DNA of 64,000 nt from Tretioscincus oriximinensis (Eukaryota > Chordata > Lepidosauria > Squamata > Gymnophthalmidae): NCBI GenBank assembly GCA_022410635.1, contig JAJVDF010000592.1:99222-163221 (forward strand), given 5' to 3'. This document shows positions 1 through 10,555 of this stretch, one piece after another; position 1 is the stretch's first letter, and each line of letters begins with the position of its first letter. The notes beneath the pieces were generated by a model that saw nothing but the letters and a program-made list of their open reading frames with translations, had not been told where the DNA came from and ran no database searches. The position numbers and the translations under genes are program-made.

Positions 1-344
1 TGATGCCCACTCACCCAATTTCAATAAATCACTCTGGAGTGCCTTACAATCATTTTCAGTTTTCACTACCCTGAACAGTTTAGTGTCGTCAGCAAACTTG
101 GCTACTTCACTATTTACCTCGGCATCCAGATCATTTATAAATATATTGAAAAGCAAGGGTCCCAGTACAGATCCCTGGGGTACCCCACTTCTTACCTCTT
201 TCCACTCAGAGAACTGTCCATTTAATACTACTCTCTGTTTTCTATCTTTTAGCCAGTTTCCAATCCAGGACAAACTCTGTCCTCTTATACCATGAGTATG
301 GAGTTTTTTTAGAAGCCTTTGATGAGGGACTTTATCAAACGCCT
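1..344 (-). mobile_element. CR1 LINE fragment, reverse transcriptase palm
   Basis: Read on the minus strand, the block encodes KAFDKVPHQRLLKKL, then a GVPQGSVLGPLLF-type motif, then the FADD catalytic box (codons at 85-96) and the start of the thumb. It continues off the left edge and is 5'-truncated at about 344 next to a microsatellite. It is a fragment with its FADD box intact, unlike the longer copy at 26369-30125. Confidence 0.9.
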
Positions 345-405
345 TCTTCTTCTTCTTCCTCTTCCTCTTCCTCTTCCTCTTCCTCTTCTTCTTCTTCTTC
401 TATCT
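345..405. repeat. Pyrimidine-rich microsatellite (TTC/CTTCCT)
   Basis: About 60 bp of TTC and CTTCCT units directly adjoin the truncated CR1 end. It is followed at 408-430 by TTGTTAGTCTCTAAG, a motif also seen in Penelope termini elsewhere in the window; 430-578 shows nothing recognisable beyond a short GTCT run. Confidence 0.8.
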
Positions 406-578
406 TTTCCTTGTTAGTCTCTAAGATTCTATGAGATCCCTTGCTAGAATATCTAGCTGTGCAGCTTGATAGCTGCATGTCTGTCTGTCTGTCAGGGCTG
501 CCTATCCTTCAGATGGATAGATAGTAAACTTGTCAGTGAACTCTCATGGAACCTACCTTTTTCCTGTTATTCTCTAAG

Positions 579-706
579 GCCCTGTCCCCACTGAGTCTTA
601 TTCTGGATTATATCTCAGAATAGANGCCTGTCACCTACATGGTAGTGTATACTATGGCAGGCCCCGAATGCGGAGATATAATCCAGAATAAGGCTCAGTG
701 AGGACA
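579..706. repeat. PAL palindromic repeat, copy 1
   Basis: The left arm starts CCCTGTCCCCACTGAGTCTT and the right arm ends GGCTCAGTGAGGACAGGG, its near reverse complement. The middle carries the shared GTGTATACTATGGCAGGCCC segment. The right half is shortened relative to fuller copies. No clear target duplication was found. Confidence 0.8.
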
Positions 707-949
707 GGGTTGAAGAGGCTACATAACCCACTTGTCAGATATGTGGTCTGAACCCTGTCAGAAGTCAGATCAAATGTGGTCTACCTGTGTGATATCTAAA
801 GCAGTGCCTACATACTGTGGCGATTGTGGTGGGGTTTGCACTTTCTTGGCCCAGTTTATCCAGATGGGATGTTTCCTAATGGGGCCAGTCCATATCCATA
901 TCCCATCTCTGGTGGATTTGACATGGGGCCCAACCTGGTGGATTTGACA

Positions 950-1197
950 TAAGAACATAACATAAAAACATAAGAAGAGCCATACTGGATCAGGCCACAG
1001 CCCATCGAGTCCAGCATTCTGTGTCACACAGAGGCACACCAGATGCACCTGGGCAGTCCGAACAGAGGAAAGCAAAATATGCTCCTGTTCATGACTCCCT
1101 GCAAATGGTATTTCAGGAGTCCTGCCTGTTGCTCCATCCCGGAGGCTACATCCAGACAACTATCTTAGTATCCATTTATACCCTTAGTGTCCATATA
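950..1197 (-). mobile_element. CR1 LINE 3' end
   Basis: Starts at the tail repeat (ATAAGAACATAAG, reverse complement of TTCTTATG units) and runs through the conserved 3' UTR (GCCACAGCCCATCGAGTCCA) to the word for the protein end at about 1197. Orientation is minus. It is the same subfamily as many others in the window. Confidence 0.85.
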
Positions 1198-1705
1198 CTT
1201 GGACATTGAGGCCAAGTATATCAATAGCTACTAAAATGGCTTCTGCCTCCAGGTTGGAGAGTTGAACATTATTATTCTAAAGGCCACTTCCAGATAATTA
1301 AAAGCAGATGAAGATTTTGCTTTCTTCTGCTGCTTGAGATGCCCAGGTCCAATTTGGTGGACCACTGGGTGAGAAAGAATGCTGGACCCATTCAGCAGGG
1401 CTCTTCCTGCTGACCTGTCATCTGCATTCTAGTTTAGACTATGCCATAGTCTGTCCTGGCATTTAGATGAGCCACTAGGTGAGANGGATAAGTAGGCCTT
1501 ATCTTATGTTTTTATATGTATATAGCCAATACAGACTATGACAGGGCCCATTTGGATCATCCACATGCCAGTGTGCATTATGGCAGGCTCTCTAGTTGAT
1601 ATTCAGAGGGCAATTGGTGGGCTATTGGATGAGGCAGAAGTCTGGACTAAATAGGCTGTGATCCCATTCAGCAAGGCTCCCCCTTACGACCTACCATCCA
1701 CATGC
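1198..1705. repeat. Old CR1-tail and PAL fragments
   Basis: Degraded pieces with phrases such as GGACCCATTCAGCAGGGCTC and ACTATGACAGGGCCCATTTG recur here in both senses. They resemble CR1 3' tails and PAL cores. No gene is visible. Confidence 0.5.
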
Positions 1706-1707
1706 TA

Positions 1708-1909
1708 GGCTGACCAGATGACCCCTTGAGGGGGGGGGGTTGAAAACCCATTTTTGGGGTGCCTCCCAGTTTTTTCTGAGGAAAAAATAGTAAAAGAACA
1801 AAAATTCTTTAAAAAAAATCTTTTTTTGAAAATATTTTCCTCAGAAAAAACTGGGAGGCACCCCAAAATCAGGTTTTCAACCCCCCCAAAAAGAGTCATC
1901 TGGTCAGCC
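1708..1909. mobile_element. MITE-A copy 1, fold-back element with TA target duplication
   Basis: A 202-bp near-perfect palindrome with termini GGCTGACCAGATGA and TCATCTGGTCAGCC, flanked by TA at 1706-1707 and 1910-1911. Each arm includes GGGGTGCCTCCCAG or its complement. The flanks join to CATGC-TA-GTATAGACTATGG, which matches the interior of PAL, so it inserted into a PAL copy. TA duplication suggests Tc1/mariner-type mobilisation; no transposase is encoded. Confidence 0.85.
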
Positions 1910-1967
1910 TAGTATAGACTATGGCAGGCCTCGAATGGTCTAGAGGGACTGTGGCCTGTGAGCCTAG

Positions 1968-2295
1968 AAGGTCAGTCAACCAATGACATCACCCAAACCA
2001 ACATGTCAGTCAACCAATGACATCACCCAAACCAACAGGTCAGTCAACCAATGACATCACCCAAACCAACAGGTCAGTCAACCAATGACATCACCCAAAC
2101 CAACAGGTCAGTCAACCAATCGCATAACCCAAACCAACAGGTCAGTCAACCAATCACATCACCAAAGCAACAGGTCAGTCAACCAATCACATCACCCAAA
2201 GCAACAGGTCACTCAACCAATCACATCACCCAAAGCAACAGGTCAGTCAACCAATCACATCACCCAAAGCAACAGGTCAGTCAACCAATCACATG
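1968..2295. repeat. 34-bp minisatellite, about 9.5 units
   Basis: The unit is CAGTCAACCAATGACATCAC followed by CCAAACCAACAGGT. Units at the left have ATGACATC and AAACCAAC; later ones change to ATCACATC and AAAGCAAC, so variants are grouped by position. One unit near 2140-2172 lacks a base. Each unit contains a CCAAT box. Open frames across the array are a by-product of the periodicity. Confidence 0.95.
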
Positions 2296-3591
2296 CTCCC
2301 CAAGAAATTCCAGTTTTCAAACCACCCTTGAAGAGCACACGAATCGTGATTCATGTGGATTTTCCATAAGAAAGCGAAGTGGAAAAAACCTCCAGAGCGC
2401 TGAAGAATTTTTTGTTTTTCATAGCTTATTTGTCGTAACAAAATCCAAATAAATAAAAATTTCCACTCTCTTTGAATCTGTGTCATCAGCAGGACGGGGG
2501 CGGGCGTAATGATTTATTTTTATATCTTAATTCAGAAATATTACATTTTCTCATTCATGTTTCTTTTATTGGTGTCACCCTTGGTAGCAGATTGGTAAGG
2601 ATGATAAATGGAAGAACTAGAGACGGTAAATAGAGCCTTATTACTTTCTGTCTGGCATGTCTGCGTTTATTTTTTTTAAAAAAATGAATCATTAACCCCA
2701 AAAAGGCACATTTCAGACTCTTCTGTTTCTTGAGAATATATCAATGAATGTTTTTAGCCTCATTTGTCTCTGATCTTGGCATTTATAACATAATTACTTT
2801 CCTCCTCTCCTTTATTTTTCTGTGGGGAGCNAGGCACTGCCAGCTGGAATGAGTTGGGGTTTGCAAAATTCAAGACAGAAAAAGGGGAAATAAATAATTT
2901 TTGTATTCGATTAGAAGAGCAATCTGTAAACGAATATTCTGTCTTTGGTTCACGGTTGAATACGTTTGCTTGATTTGCTGGCGAGTCGTTTAAGGCGCAT
3001 TTGAACAAATATCTACCTCATGGAATAAACAATTGTTATGCAATGGAATTATTGTCCTCATGTTTATGACACAGAGACAGCAGCGGTAACCTTAACAATC
3101 AGCAACATTGCATGCTGCTTGTACAAGACTTTGCCAGCACGAAATCTCCTACCTGGTGGCATCCAAACATCATGTGAAGATGGAGAGCTACCTGGTCTCC
3201 AGGCTGCCTGTGGCCCTTCGCTCTGCCCTCCCTAGAGCTAGATTCGATTAACTGGACATAATGCAAACTAGGGGATGGTCTCGGAATCTGCCAGTCCCAA
3301 ACAGGCTCTGTGTTTGTGGAGCCCAAGAGGTGGAAGACGCCACCCCTCCATCACTCAGTGTGAGCCTATTTAGAAGTGGCTCAAGGTTAAACTATCCTGG
3401 GATGGCTGTTTTCCAAACTGGCACCATGCCCACTTCCCAGCCCAGGGGTTATGCAGATCACCTCCTTCCAGNTCCCATGCCATGGGACCAGCTGCTCACC
3501 TGCGTGGAAAGTTCAGGGGGAGAAATTCAGTTTCCCCTCAACCCCAGTCATGCCACTCTAGGGAAGTTCTGACTCTTTCGTTTCTTAACAG
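2296..3591 (+). other. End of intron 3, mostly single-copy sequence
   Basis: AT-rich sequence with no recognisable repeat from about 2300 to 3060, then mixed sequence up to the exon 4 acceptor. The open frames are short, overlapping on both strands and unlike known proteins. No gene or RNA is supported. Confidence 0.6.
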
Positions 3592-3866
<275 letters not shown>

Positions 3867-4052
3867 TAGGAACCTGCTATCTACATATCCCCAAATGGTT
3901 TCCCATAAACTAAGAAAATGAACTTAAAGTCCCATTGACATACTAGCAAGATGGTTACAGTCAGGTTCAGAAAATAGGTTTGTACTTAACAGTACATTGG
4001 CATCCCAAACACCAAGCNCCATAGACCCCATCTCTTACAGCATTCCCTAGGG

Positions 4053-4542
4053 CAGCGTTTCTCAACCTGTGGGTCGCGACCCCGGCGGGGGTCAAACGAC
4101 CAAAACACAGGGGTCACCTAAAGCCATGTTTCCGTGGCTTTAGCCGCTGAGCCGGGGAGGACGGTCCTGGCTGTCAGCGCTGGCCGCGGCGATCTATCAC
4201 ACGTGATCGCGGCCCGCATGCCCACATTCAACATGGCGGCCGCAGCCTCGGTGCCGGCGCTGATGTTTTCGGTGGCTCTGGGCTGTGGGCTGATCCTTGT
4301 GCTCCGCAGGCTGATGAGCAGGAGCATCCGTGCTGCAGGATCTGTGCTAATGTGGGGCAAGACTATGTTTAAATTATGTTTGATTTGTAGCAATGAGAAT
4401 ACATAATGCATATCAGGTATTTACCTTCCGAATCATAAATGAGGCAAAATTACAGTTTTGAAGTAGCCACCAAAATTGGGGTCACCACAACATGAGGAAC
4501 TGTATTGCGGAGTCTCGGCATTAGAAAGGTTGAGAACCACTG
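4053..4542. mobile_element. SPIN-like non-autonomous hAT transposon, copy 1
   Basis: Left terminus CAGCGTTTCTCAACCTGTGG and right terminus AGGTTGAGAACCACTG are inverted repeats. Exact 8-bp target duplications CCCTAGGG lie at 4045-4052 and 4543-4550. Subterminal blocks GGGTCGCGACCCC and CACAACATGAGGAACTGTAT match the SPIN family of hAT elements as I remember it. About 200 bp of GC-rich interior (about 4135-4340) does not look like SPIN and includes an open frame with no recognised domain. Confidence 0.85.
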
Positions 4543-5164
4543 CCCTAGGGCAACCCCCCTTTAGATTTGCTAATCAGTAACCCCACCCCATACACAATCA
4601 CACCTTGTTTTAAATCTCCATTCAGCTGGGAAGCAAACTGGGTGCTTTGGGCCGTCGGTCCATTCTTGCATTAATCCATCTCACGCACCGCTGGCAAGAA
4701 TAACTGCACGGAGAAGAAGGGAAGGGAAAGCAAGAGGAGTCCCTTGGTTTTACTTGCTTTGCACCAAGCCACAGGCCACTGCATCCTTTCAAAAAAACAG
4801 AACATTCCATAGATAAAAGTTGTGCAGAGCTAAAATTATATCCAAGCACAAAACCCTTCCTGGATGCTCCAGTTTCCAATTAACATGTCCAAATCCTATC
4901 CTCCCTGGCCATTGACCCTGCTGGTCAGAACTGAAGATTGGATTTGAGCAACTTCCGGATACACAAGCTGACAAAGAGCCTTCAGACTCAGAGGCAGTTT
5001 GGTGTGAACAAACAGATTGAAGCACAATGTTACTTTACCCTGTCATTTCCCTTATGTAAACTGCACAGATATTAAAGGGGCTTAAATCCATTTCTTGCAC
5101 CTTCCTGAGCTGAATCCACAGACACTTGGCCTCATGGTCTGGAAACACCTTTTCCCTGACTGCC

Positions 5165-5480
5165 TGGCCCTGCAGAGAATCCAAAGGAGCAGCTGTGTTA
5201 GCCTAGATCAGAATTTCTGGCAAGGGCTTCTTGTTAGTTTAGAAAAAGGTTTAGCTAGGGGGTCTCGTAGCACTTTGGAGACTAACAAGAAAAAGGAAGG
5301 CAGCATGAGCTTTCCCAGACAAGTCTACTTCTTCAGGTGCTGGGGAGCAACTGCCTGGGGACAGACTTTATAGAGCAAACGGAGGGATGGAAATAACAAC
5401 AGAAATGTTAATGTGGGTGCGAGTGATTAATCAGTCAAGTACAGCTCAAGTGGAGCATTAGTCTTTCTAAGTGCAAGAAA
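5165..5480 (-). mobile_element. Penelope-like element terminus (pLTR) fragment
   Basis: Shares GCTGTGTTAGCCTAGATCAG, GGAGACTAACAAGAAAAAGG and GAGCTTTCCCAGACAAGTCT with the terminus flanking the GIY-YIG fragment at 58.4 kb. On the minus strand a hammerhead-like core lies at about 5311-5336 (CTGAAGA, a decayed stem II, GAAA). 5481-5689 shows nothing clear. Confidence 0.6.
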
Positions 5481-5689
5481 GTGTCTAGAGGAAAGAAGTG
5501 CAAATAGGTAAAAGTGTTGCAATCAAGGTTGAAGTTTTCCTTCCCAGCAGAGAAAAAACGGGTAGCNTGAGTTCTCGTAAATCAAATCTACTTTAGATGG
5601 CTTAGTCTGTGAAGCCTATTTCATAGTAACGTATACCACTATGCTTTTCCTGGGTAGTAGATTTCAGAAAATTAGCCGTGGGCCCAGAA

Positions 5690-5792
5690 AATCTAGTAAG
5701 GGGTCTCATGACACCGTAGAGATTAACAAGAAAAAGGGAAGCAGCATAAGTCTTTATAGGCAAGGCTCCTTCAGATCCTGGAGAACAACTGC
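5690..5792 (-). mobile_element. Penelope-like terminus, decayed second copy
   Basis: Repeats the order GGGGTCTCATGACACC, GATTAACAAGAAAAAGGGAA, GCATAAGTCTTTATAGGCAA and CTTCAGATCCTGGAGAACAA seen at 5250-5350, with more changes. The ribozyme-like core is lost. Confidence 0.5.
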
Positions 5793-5933
5793 TTACACTT
5801 GGTAGCTTTTTCTACCAAAGCTTGTGCTGCATTTAAGAAGTTCTGCAAGGGGCAACTGGACGGTGTGCATGCCTGTGCGTCTGTGCTGCAGATCGGTCAC
5901 TGAATTTTTCCCTCTTTTCCCTGTCTCACCAAG

Positions 5934-6136
5934 CGCTCCAGTTACCTTCACCGGCAAGTACTCCAGTTTGCAAGCCAGTATCCAAACGTGCGCGTCACCT
6001 CTTGGCGCATGGCGACCATCTGGGGCGGCGCGAGCCTGCTGACCACCTACCTGCAGAGCATGCAGGACCTGATGGAGATGAGAGACTGGCCGTGGGATTT
6101 CTTCATTAACCTCAGTGCTGCCGACTATCCCATTAG
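5934..6136 (+). CDS. XYLT1: XYLT1 exon 5, GT14 core
   Basis: The acceptor ends in CACCAAG at 5933 and the donor GTATTG starts at 6137. The 203-bp exon begins in phase 0 and ends after two bases of an arginine codon. It encodes the helix following the first strand ([14 protein letters not shown]), the [11 protein letters not shown] segment and the strongly conserved [17 protein letters not shown] block typical of GT14 enzymes. This block belongs to the donor-binding core, and it is intact here. The exon is 170-240 bp downstream of a decayed Penelope terminus, close enough that the acceptor region sits between two repeats. Confidence 0.97.
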
Positions 6137-8016
6137 GTATTGTCATTTATCCTTTTGCGCTTAGCCACTGTTTCTTCCACACGTGAAATTCTGCTTGCAG
6201 TCAGAAACAGGCACATGCCTCTTGGGGTGCAAAAGAGGGGCTTAGATTAGTCTTTGTTTTCTGTTCATAGCTAAATCTTCCCTTTGAGCAAACTGGTCTT
6301 AAACCTTTGTGTTGAGTCAAAGCCCAGTTTGCTGCAGTTTACAGAATCAGTGGATTTAGTTCCTCCATGCTAACAAGCCATAGTTGCTTCTGCAGGATTT
6401 CCTAGTAGGGTTGCCACTTAGCTTCTGCAGGACCTACTAGGAGGGTTGCCACTTAAAAAATGGGATGAAACTTTGCACCTTTTATGGATATGGAAGAGAG
6501 GAATTTTCACCAGGTGCGGCTTGTAGGTAGATGAGAAGTCTCTTTTTCATACCTGTTAAAGATGAAAAGTTTTGTAAGATTTTTTTTTATGTTGGGACTC
6601 TATTTCCTGGTTCCCATATGATATGAAGCATGGAGCTCTGGTATCAAATCAGTGTGAATTGAAAATGGGGAACGTGTGGACTTCCAGATAGATATCAAAC
6701 TCCCAACGATCATTATTCTCCTTTGACATGATCCGTAAGCAGGAAAGATGGATACTATTGTCATCAGAACACAAGAAGAGCCTAGCTGAATGGTGCCAGA
6801 ACCCATCTAGTCCAGCCTTTGTACCTGGCCCACCAACTGTANGTGGTCAACCTCAAGCAGAAGAAGCAAAAGCCTCCCTCTTAGGGGATGGCCTTATCTG
6901 GGGAAGCAGAAAGCTCTACTGGTTTCTCTAGGAAGCCTTTCATCTCTTATGCCTTTTTATTGTGCTTTGAGGAGGGAGGGTGAGTAGATGTTCTTCCAAG
7001 GTTCTCCTCTGTCTATAATTCTAGGAGACAAGGCAGGTATAAAGACCATCATGCACTGAAAAGACAGGAAGGTTCATTACTTGGGCCGGGCAGCCTCATT
7101 TGAACAGGATCCCTCTCTGTGCTCTTGATGGACCAGGGGACTCCTGACTGCCCGCTAGTTAATGGCTGGTCTTTAAAGAAAGGTCAGGTTGTATCATCGG
7201 CGAGTCATGAGAGCCGCTGGGAGCTGTCATAAGATGTGCCGTTCATTAGCTTTGCTGTGGAGTACAAGCTGCTCTCAGTTCTGCATAGTGAATTTCCTGG
7301 CAAAAATGAGATGACTTGTTTGTCCTAAATTGATTGCACCAACCTCTAAATGGGCCCTAAAGTTGCATCAAGGGAGCCTTTTGTCCTTCCCATTCCAGCC
7401 TGTTTTCAAAACTAGTAAGGGGAAAGCATTTCAAATTATAGGCCGTCACACAGAGTCACATTTCCCTTGACAGGAGAGGCATCTCTAGACGGTTTCTACT
7501 CNACCCCTGGCCTGAGGGAGGGCAAAAACGTCTGCGTACCAAACAAAAGGTTCTTGTCCTCCCTGTCTGCCAAGCCAGAATCTAGAGGTTTGGGGTATAG
7601 ACTAAAATGTAGGTGTAGACCAAGCTGGAATCACTCATTCCAAGAAATGACATTTTTGGTTCCAGATTGTTAGACTCAGGTTCCAGATTCCCAATAGAAA
7701 CAGACTGATTNCTTCCATGGCTGAATCATTAGAAGACTTTGCTAAAGTGGTGGAAGAAGTTGGTGGTTCCATTTGTTGCTAGACTGGGGGATTCAAGTAA
7801 AAATCCTCACTTTTAAACTCACCCGGGTTTTGCTAGCTTGCACGTGGGGCTTTTCCATTCTGTCGTTGCTTTTTCCAGTGTAAATTTGACTGAAAATAGT
7901 AACAGGTCACCCTTTTAGCCTCTCTGGTCTCATCAGGTACTGGAAGAAAAAACATATGAAGATGCAGCCTAACAGGGATTTTAACTAAATGCCAAGAACA
8001 TGGCACTGAGAACAAA
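6137..8016 (+). other. Intron 5, first part: mostly single-copy
   Basis: Contains an old minus-strand CR1 tail at about 6768-6890 (AGAAGAGCCTAGCTGAATGG) and otherwise no repeat I recognise. 7080-7280 (GGCGAGTCATGAGAGCCGCT area) is free of repeats and balanced in composition, a possible regulatory block. No exon-like open frame with splice sites was found. Confidence 0.5.
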
Positions 8017-8490
8017 GTTGATCCTTCTGCTTTGTGAAGCCCTTCAGATATTTGTAGACAGCTATAAAGCCTCCTCTCAGTCTTGTCTTTTGCAGACTAA
8101 ACATCCCAAGATACTTTAACTGTAGCTTGCAGGACATCATGGTTTCCAGACNACTCACCATCCCTGTCTCTCTCCTTTGAACTTAATCTAGTTTATCAAT
8201 ATTCTTTTAAGTTGTGGTGCCTAGAATTGAACACAGCATTCTAAGTGTGGTCTGGCCAAAGAGAGGAATAAATAAATACCATTCAGCCCATTGTTCAAGC
8301 GTGTCTAGATTTTAATCCTCTTTCTCTCTTGTTTAATATTAGCAACCCCTCCTGATCCATTTTCCTTCAGTTCCCTCACTCAGGACAGACCCTTGTACCC
8401 CACTTGAAACATTCATCCAATTGGATGTGCCGCCATTTATTACCACTCTTTGAATGCGATCACGAAGCCAATTCTGAATCTATTTTGTAA
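8017..8490 (-). mobile_element. CR1 LINE fragment, classic subfamily
   Basis: Minus-strand reading gives the reverse transcriptase C-terminal region: CTTCAGATATTTGTAGACAG, GCAGACTAAACATCCCAAGA and TGCCTAGAATTGAACACAGC all match the CR1 thumb and tail in reverse. It continues into the more upstream coding part near 8340-8480. Many stops; decayed. Confidence 0.7.
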
Positions 8491-8788
8491 GCAGGCACGG
8501 ATAGCTCAGTCGCTTAGGAATTCTTCTCTCGCATGGGAGACGGGGTTTCGAGGCCCTGTGTGGGACGTGGGGAGGGCTGAGCACCTTCCACTAGCCTGTA
8601 GCTCGAGCCAACCCAGCTATTCGAAAGCAAGAATTGCAAGAAATTGCAACTGACTGCAAGTAGATACATGCGAACCACCATAGCCTGGTGGGGAAGATAG
8701 AATGGAAGCCTTCGGGCAAAATATATCCTTGTAAGCCGCTTTGAGTCCCTTTGAAAGGTGAGAAAAAGCGGGGTATAAGAACCAAGTT
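8491..8788 (+). mobile_element. tRNA-derived SINE with TTC tail
   Basis: The head has tRNA-like promoter boxes (ATAGCTCAGTCGCTTAGG and GGGTTTCGAGGCCC). The body includes GCAAGAAATTGCAACTGACT and ends TAAGCCGCTTTGAGTCCCTT then GGGTATAAGAACCAAGTTC. Further copies lie at 18735, 24744, 35620, 37243, 47505 and 59820. The tail is a TTC array. Confidence 0.85.
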
Positions 8789-8985
8789 CTTCTTCTTCTT
8801 CTTCTTCTTCTTCTTCTTCTTCTTCTTCTTCTTCTTCTTCTTCGTCTTCTTCGTCTTCTTCGTCTTCTTCTTCTTCTTCGTCTTCTTCGTCTTCTTCGTC
8901 TTCTTCGTCTTCTTCGTCTTCGTCTTCTTCTTCTTCTTCTTCTTCGTCTTCTTCTTCTTCTTCTTCTTCTTCTTCTTCTTCTTCC
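8789..8985. repeat. (TTC)n array with GTC interruptions
   Basis: About 197 bp of almost pure TTC, with TCG/GTC interruptions in a regular central part. It grew from the SINE tail. The + strand is pyrimidine-only apart from the G interruptions; the poly-Glu open frame on the other strand is an artefact of the repeat. Confidence 0.95.
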
Positions 8986-9009
8986 TTTCCAGAAATAACG
9001 CTGTGGGTT

Positions 9010-9970
9010 GAAATAACCATCATGGATCCAGTAATTCTGGAATTATTCCACTAGAACAAAGCCTAGCAGTGCTATTTTGAAAAGGATTTATTTATTACAA
9101 TTCATAACTTGTTTAAATTTATTCCTAGAGTAAACTGACGGCAGAAAAGTAAAGAGAACCTCTGAAAAGATCGTGCCGGGGTTTGCCTAGAAACGCATCC
9201 TAAGCTGTCAGCCATTGAAGTCTTTCCATGTGGAAAGATCGCTAAATAAATTCCCTAAATGTCTATTCATTCCCCCCACCCCAAGACGGCGAACCAGCGA
9301 AGCAGCAAATGTGAAAATCAGCTCAGCTTTACTCAAAAAAGAAAACTTTTTTTTTCCTCCTGTGGANGCCAAATTGAAATGCTCTGACCCCAGGAGAAAT
9401 TTAAGGCTTACATGAGTGAGCACTAAAAGAAGATTGCATGATCCTCTAATCCAGCCATTTGGGTGATTGATAGACAGATTCTCCAATTGCTCTGGACTTA
9501 GTCAATGGTTAACTTGTTCGTTATTCATCAGGGCAATAATGAACTGTTCGTTCAGAGGGTTTGGGGCTTTGTAAATTGGAGCCGCTTAGCAGACTTGCCG
9601 TTTTGATAAACTCCCTGGACACTTCCAGCGTCCCTGGCAGCTTGGAGAGTGAATCTTTGTGTTTTTCAGGCACCTTATTTAAAGAGGTTGGCTGCAGCGG
9701 CTGCTTCTAAATAGCACGCCTTGTGCTGCTGTGGAAAAGATTTCCAATGGGGTCTTGGTGCAAAAGAACATGTTTAGTTAGGCAGCCATCCCTTGCAAGA
9801 GAGAGAGAGGCCTTCGGAGTGGAGATTTTGCTTTTTTACGGCCAAGAAAACGAGACAGTCCTTGTCTAGCAAATGTCATGTAGAGAAAAAACAGAAGATA
9901 CCCAAAAAAGAAACTAATAAAAGAATCGCCAGCAAGGGCAATTCCCTAATACAACATTGGGTCTAGGTTA
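9010..9970 (+). other. Single-copy intron block, candidate conserved non-coding element
   Basis: No repeat is recognised. 9490-9760 is balanced in composition and rich in short homeodomain-like and TTTAAA words (GGTTAACTTGTTCGTTATTC, GCAATAATGAACTG, TTATTTAAAGAGG). Conservation cannot be tested here. Confidence 0.35.
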
Positions 9971-9971
9971 C

Positions 9972-10125
9972 TTAGATAGATGGATAGATGGGTGGATGGG
10001 TGGATAGAGATGGATGGATGGATAGAGATGGATAAAGATGGATGGATAGAGATGGCTAGATAGAGATGGATAATGGATGGATAGGGATGGATAGATAGAG
10101 ATGGATAGAGATGGATAGATAGATG
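9972..10125. repeat. (GATA/GATG)n microsatellite
   Basis: Imperfect tetranucleotide array of GATA, GATG and GGTG units interspersed with AGAGATGG, about 150 bp. Followed by a short CR1-tail fragment (10215-10281) and a Penelope-like terminus fragment (10281-10370). Confidence 0.9.
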
Positions 10126-10280
10126 ATACTGATTCGTCCATTCTGTCTCAACCCAGTGTCCTGCCAATTGCCGGTCAGCATCTTGAGTGGCAGAAGAAAG
10201 CAAAATATTCACCTGTATCTAGTCCTGCTGGACTAGATGGGCTCTGGCCCCATTCAGGAGGGCTCCTCTTATGTTCTTGC

Positions 10281-10370
10281 TTTCATTTTAGAGACTAACA
10301 AGGATAGGATTGTCACCATGAGCTTCCATAGGCAAGTCTACCCCTTCAGGTGCTCTAGACATGAAGCTAC
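10281..10370 (-). mobile_element. Penelope-like terminus fragment
   Basis: Carries GAGACTAACAAGGATAGGAT, CACCATGAGCTTCCATAGGC and AAGTCTACCCCTTCAGGTGC, a mutated version of the terminus at 58170-58205. The ribozyme-like core is changed (CTGAAGG in place of CTGAAGA). Confidence 0.5.
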
Positions 10371-10477
10371 CATCATTTCAGTGTCATTTATGCTCTCAAG
10401 ATTATAGAGCTTCCCATGTCCCTTTGACCCCACCAGACCTCTGGGCCTTTTCTTAATTCTATTCAGATTATAAGCAG

Positions 10478-10555
10478 TGAGAGGCAGTTTGATGTAGTGG
10501 TTAAAGTGTTAGACACTTACCTGCTAGCCTCCCGGTTCGGTTCCACGGTTCCAAC
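10478..10555 (+). mobile_element. MIR/CORE-like SINE, head only
   Basis: GTTTGATGTAGTGGTTAAAG and CTCCCGGTTCGGTTCC are the tRNA-like A and B box region of the second SINE family in the window. It is cut off by the CR1 copy that follows. Confidence 0.65.

Noticed and set aside
1968..2295. CRISPR-like array
   Set aside because: Units are contiguous without unique spacers, and the DNA is vertebrate.
2051..2452. Repetitive protein frames with SNQSHHPKQQV-like units
   Set aside because: Produced by the 34-bp tandem array; two frames are open at once.
4134..4406. 90-codon frame in the SPIN-like element
   Set aside because: No domain, no host splice signals, and it lies wholly in a mobile element; the antisense frame is equally open.
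8491..8560. tRNA gene at SINE heads (also 24744, 37243, 21033)
   Set aside because: A and B boxes are present but the cloverleaf does not close and each is joined to a SINE body.
8514..9023. Acidic poly-Glu/Asp protein frame on the minus strand
   Set aside because: It is the translation of the TTC array and the adjoining SINE.
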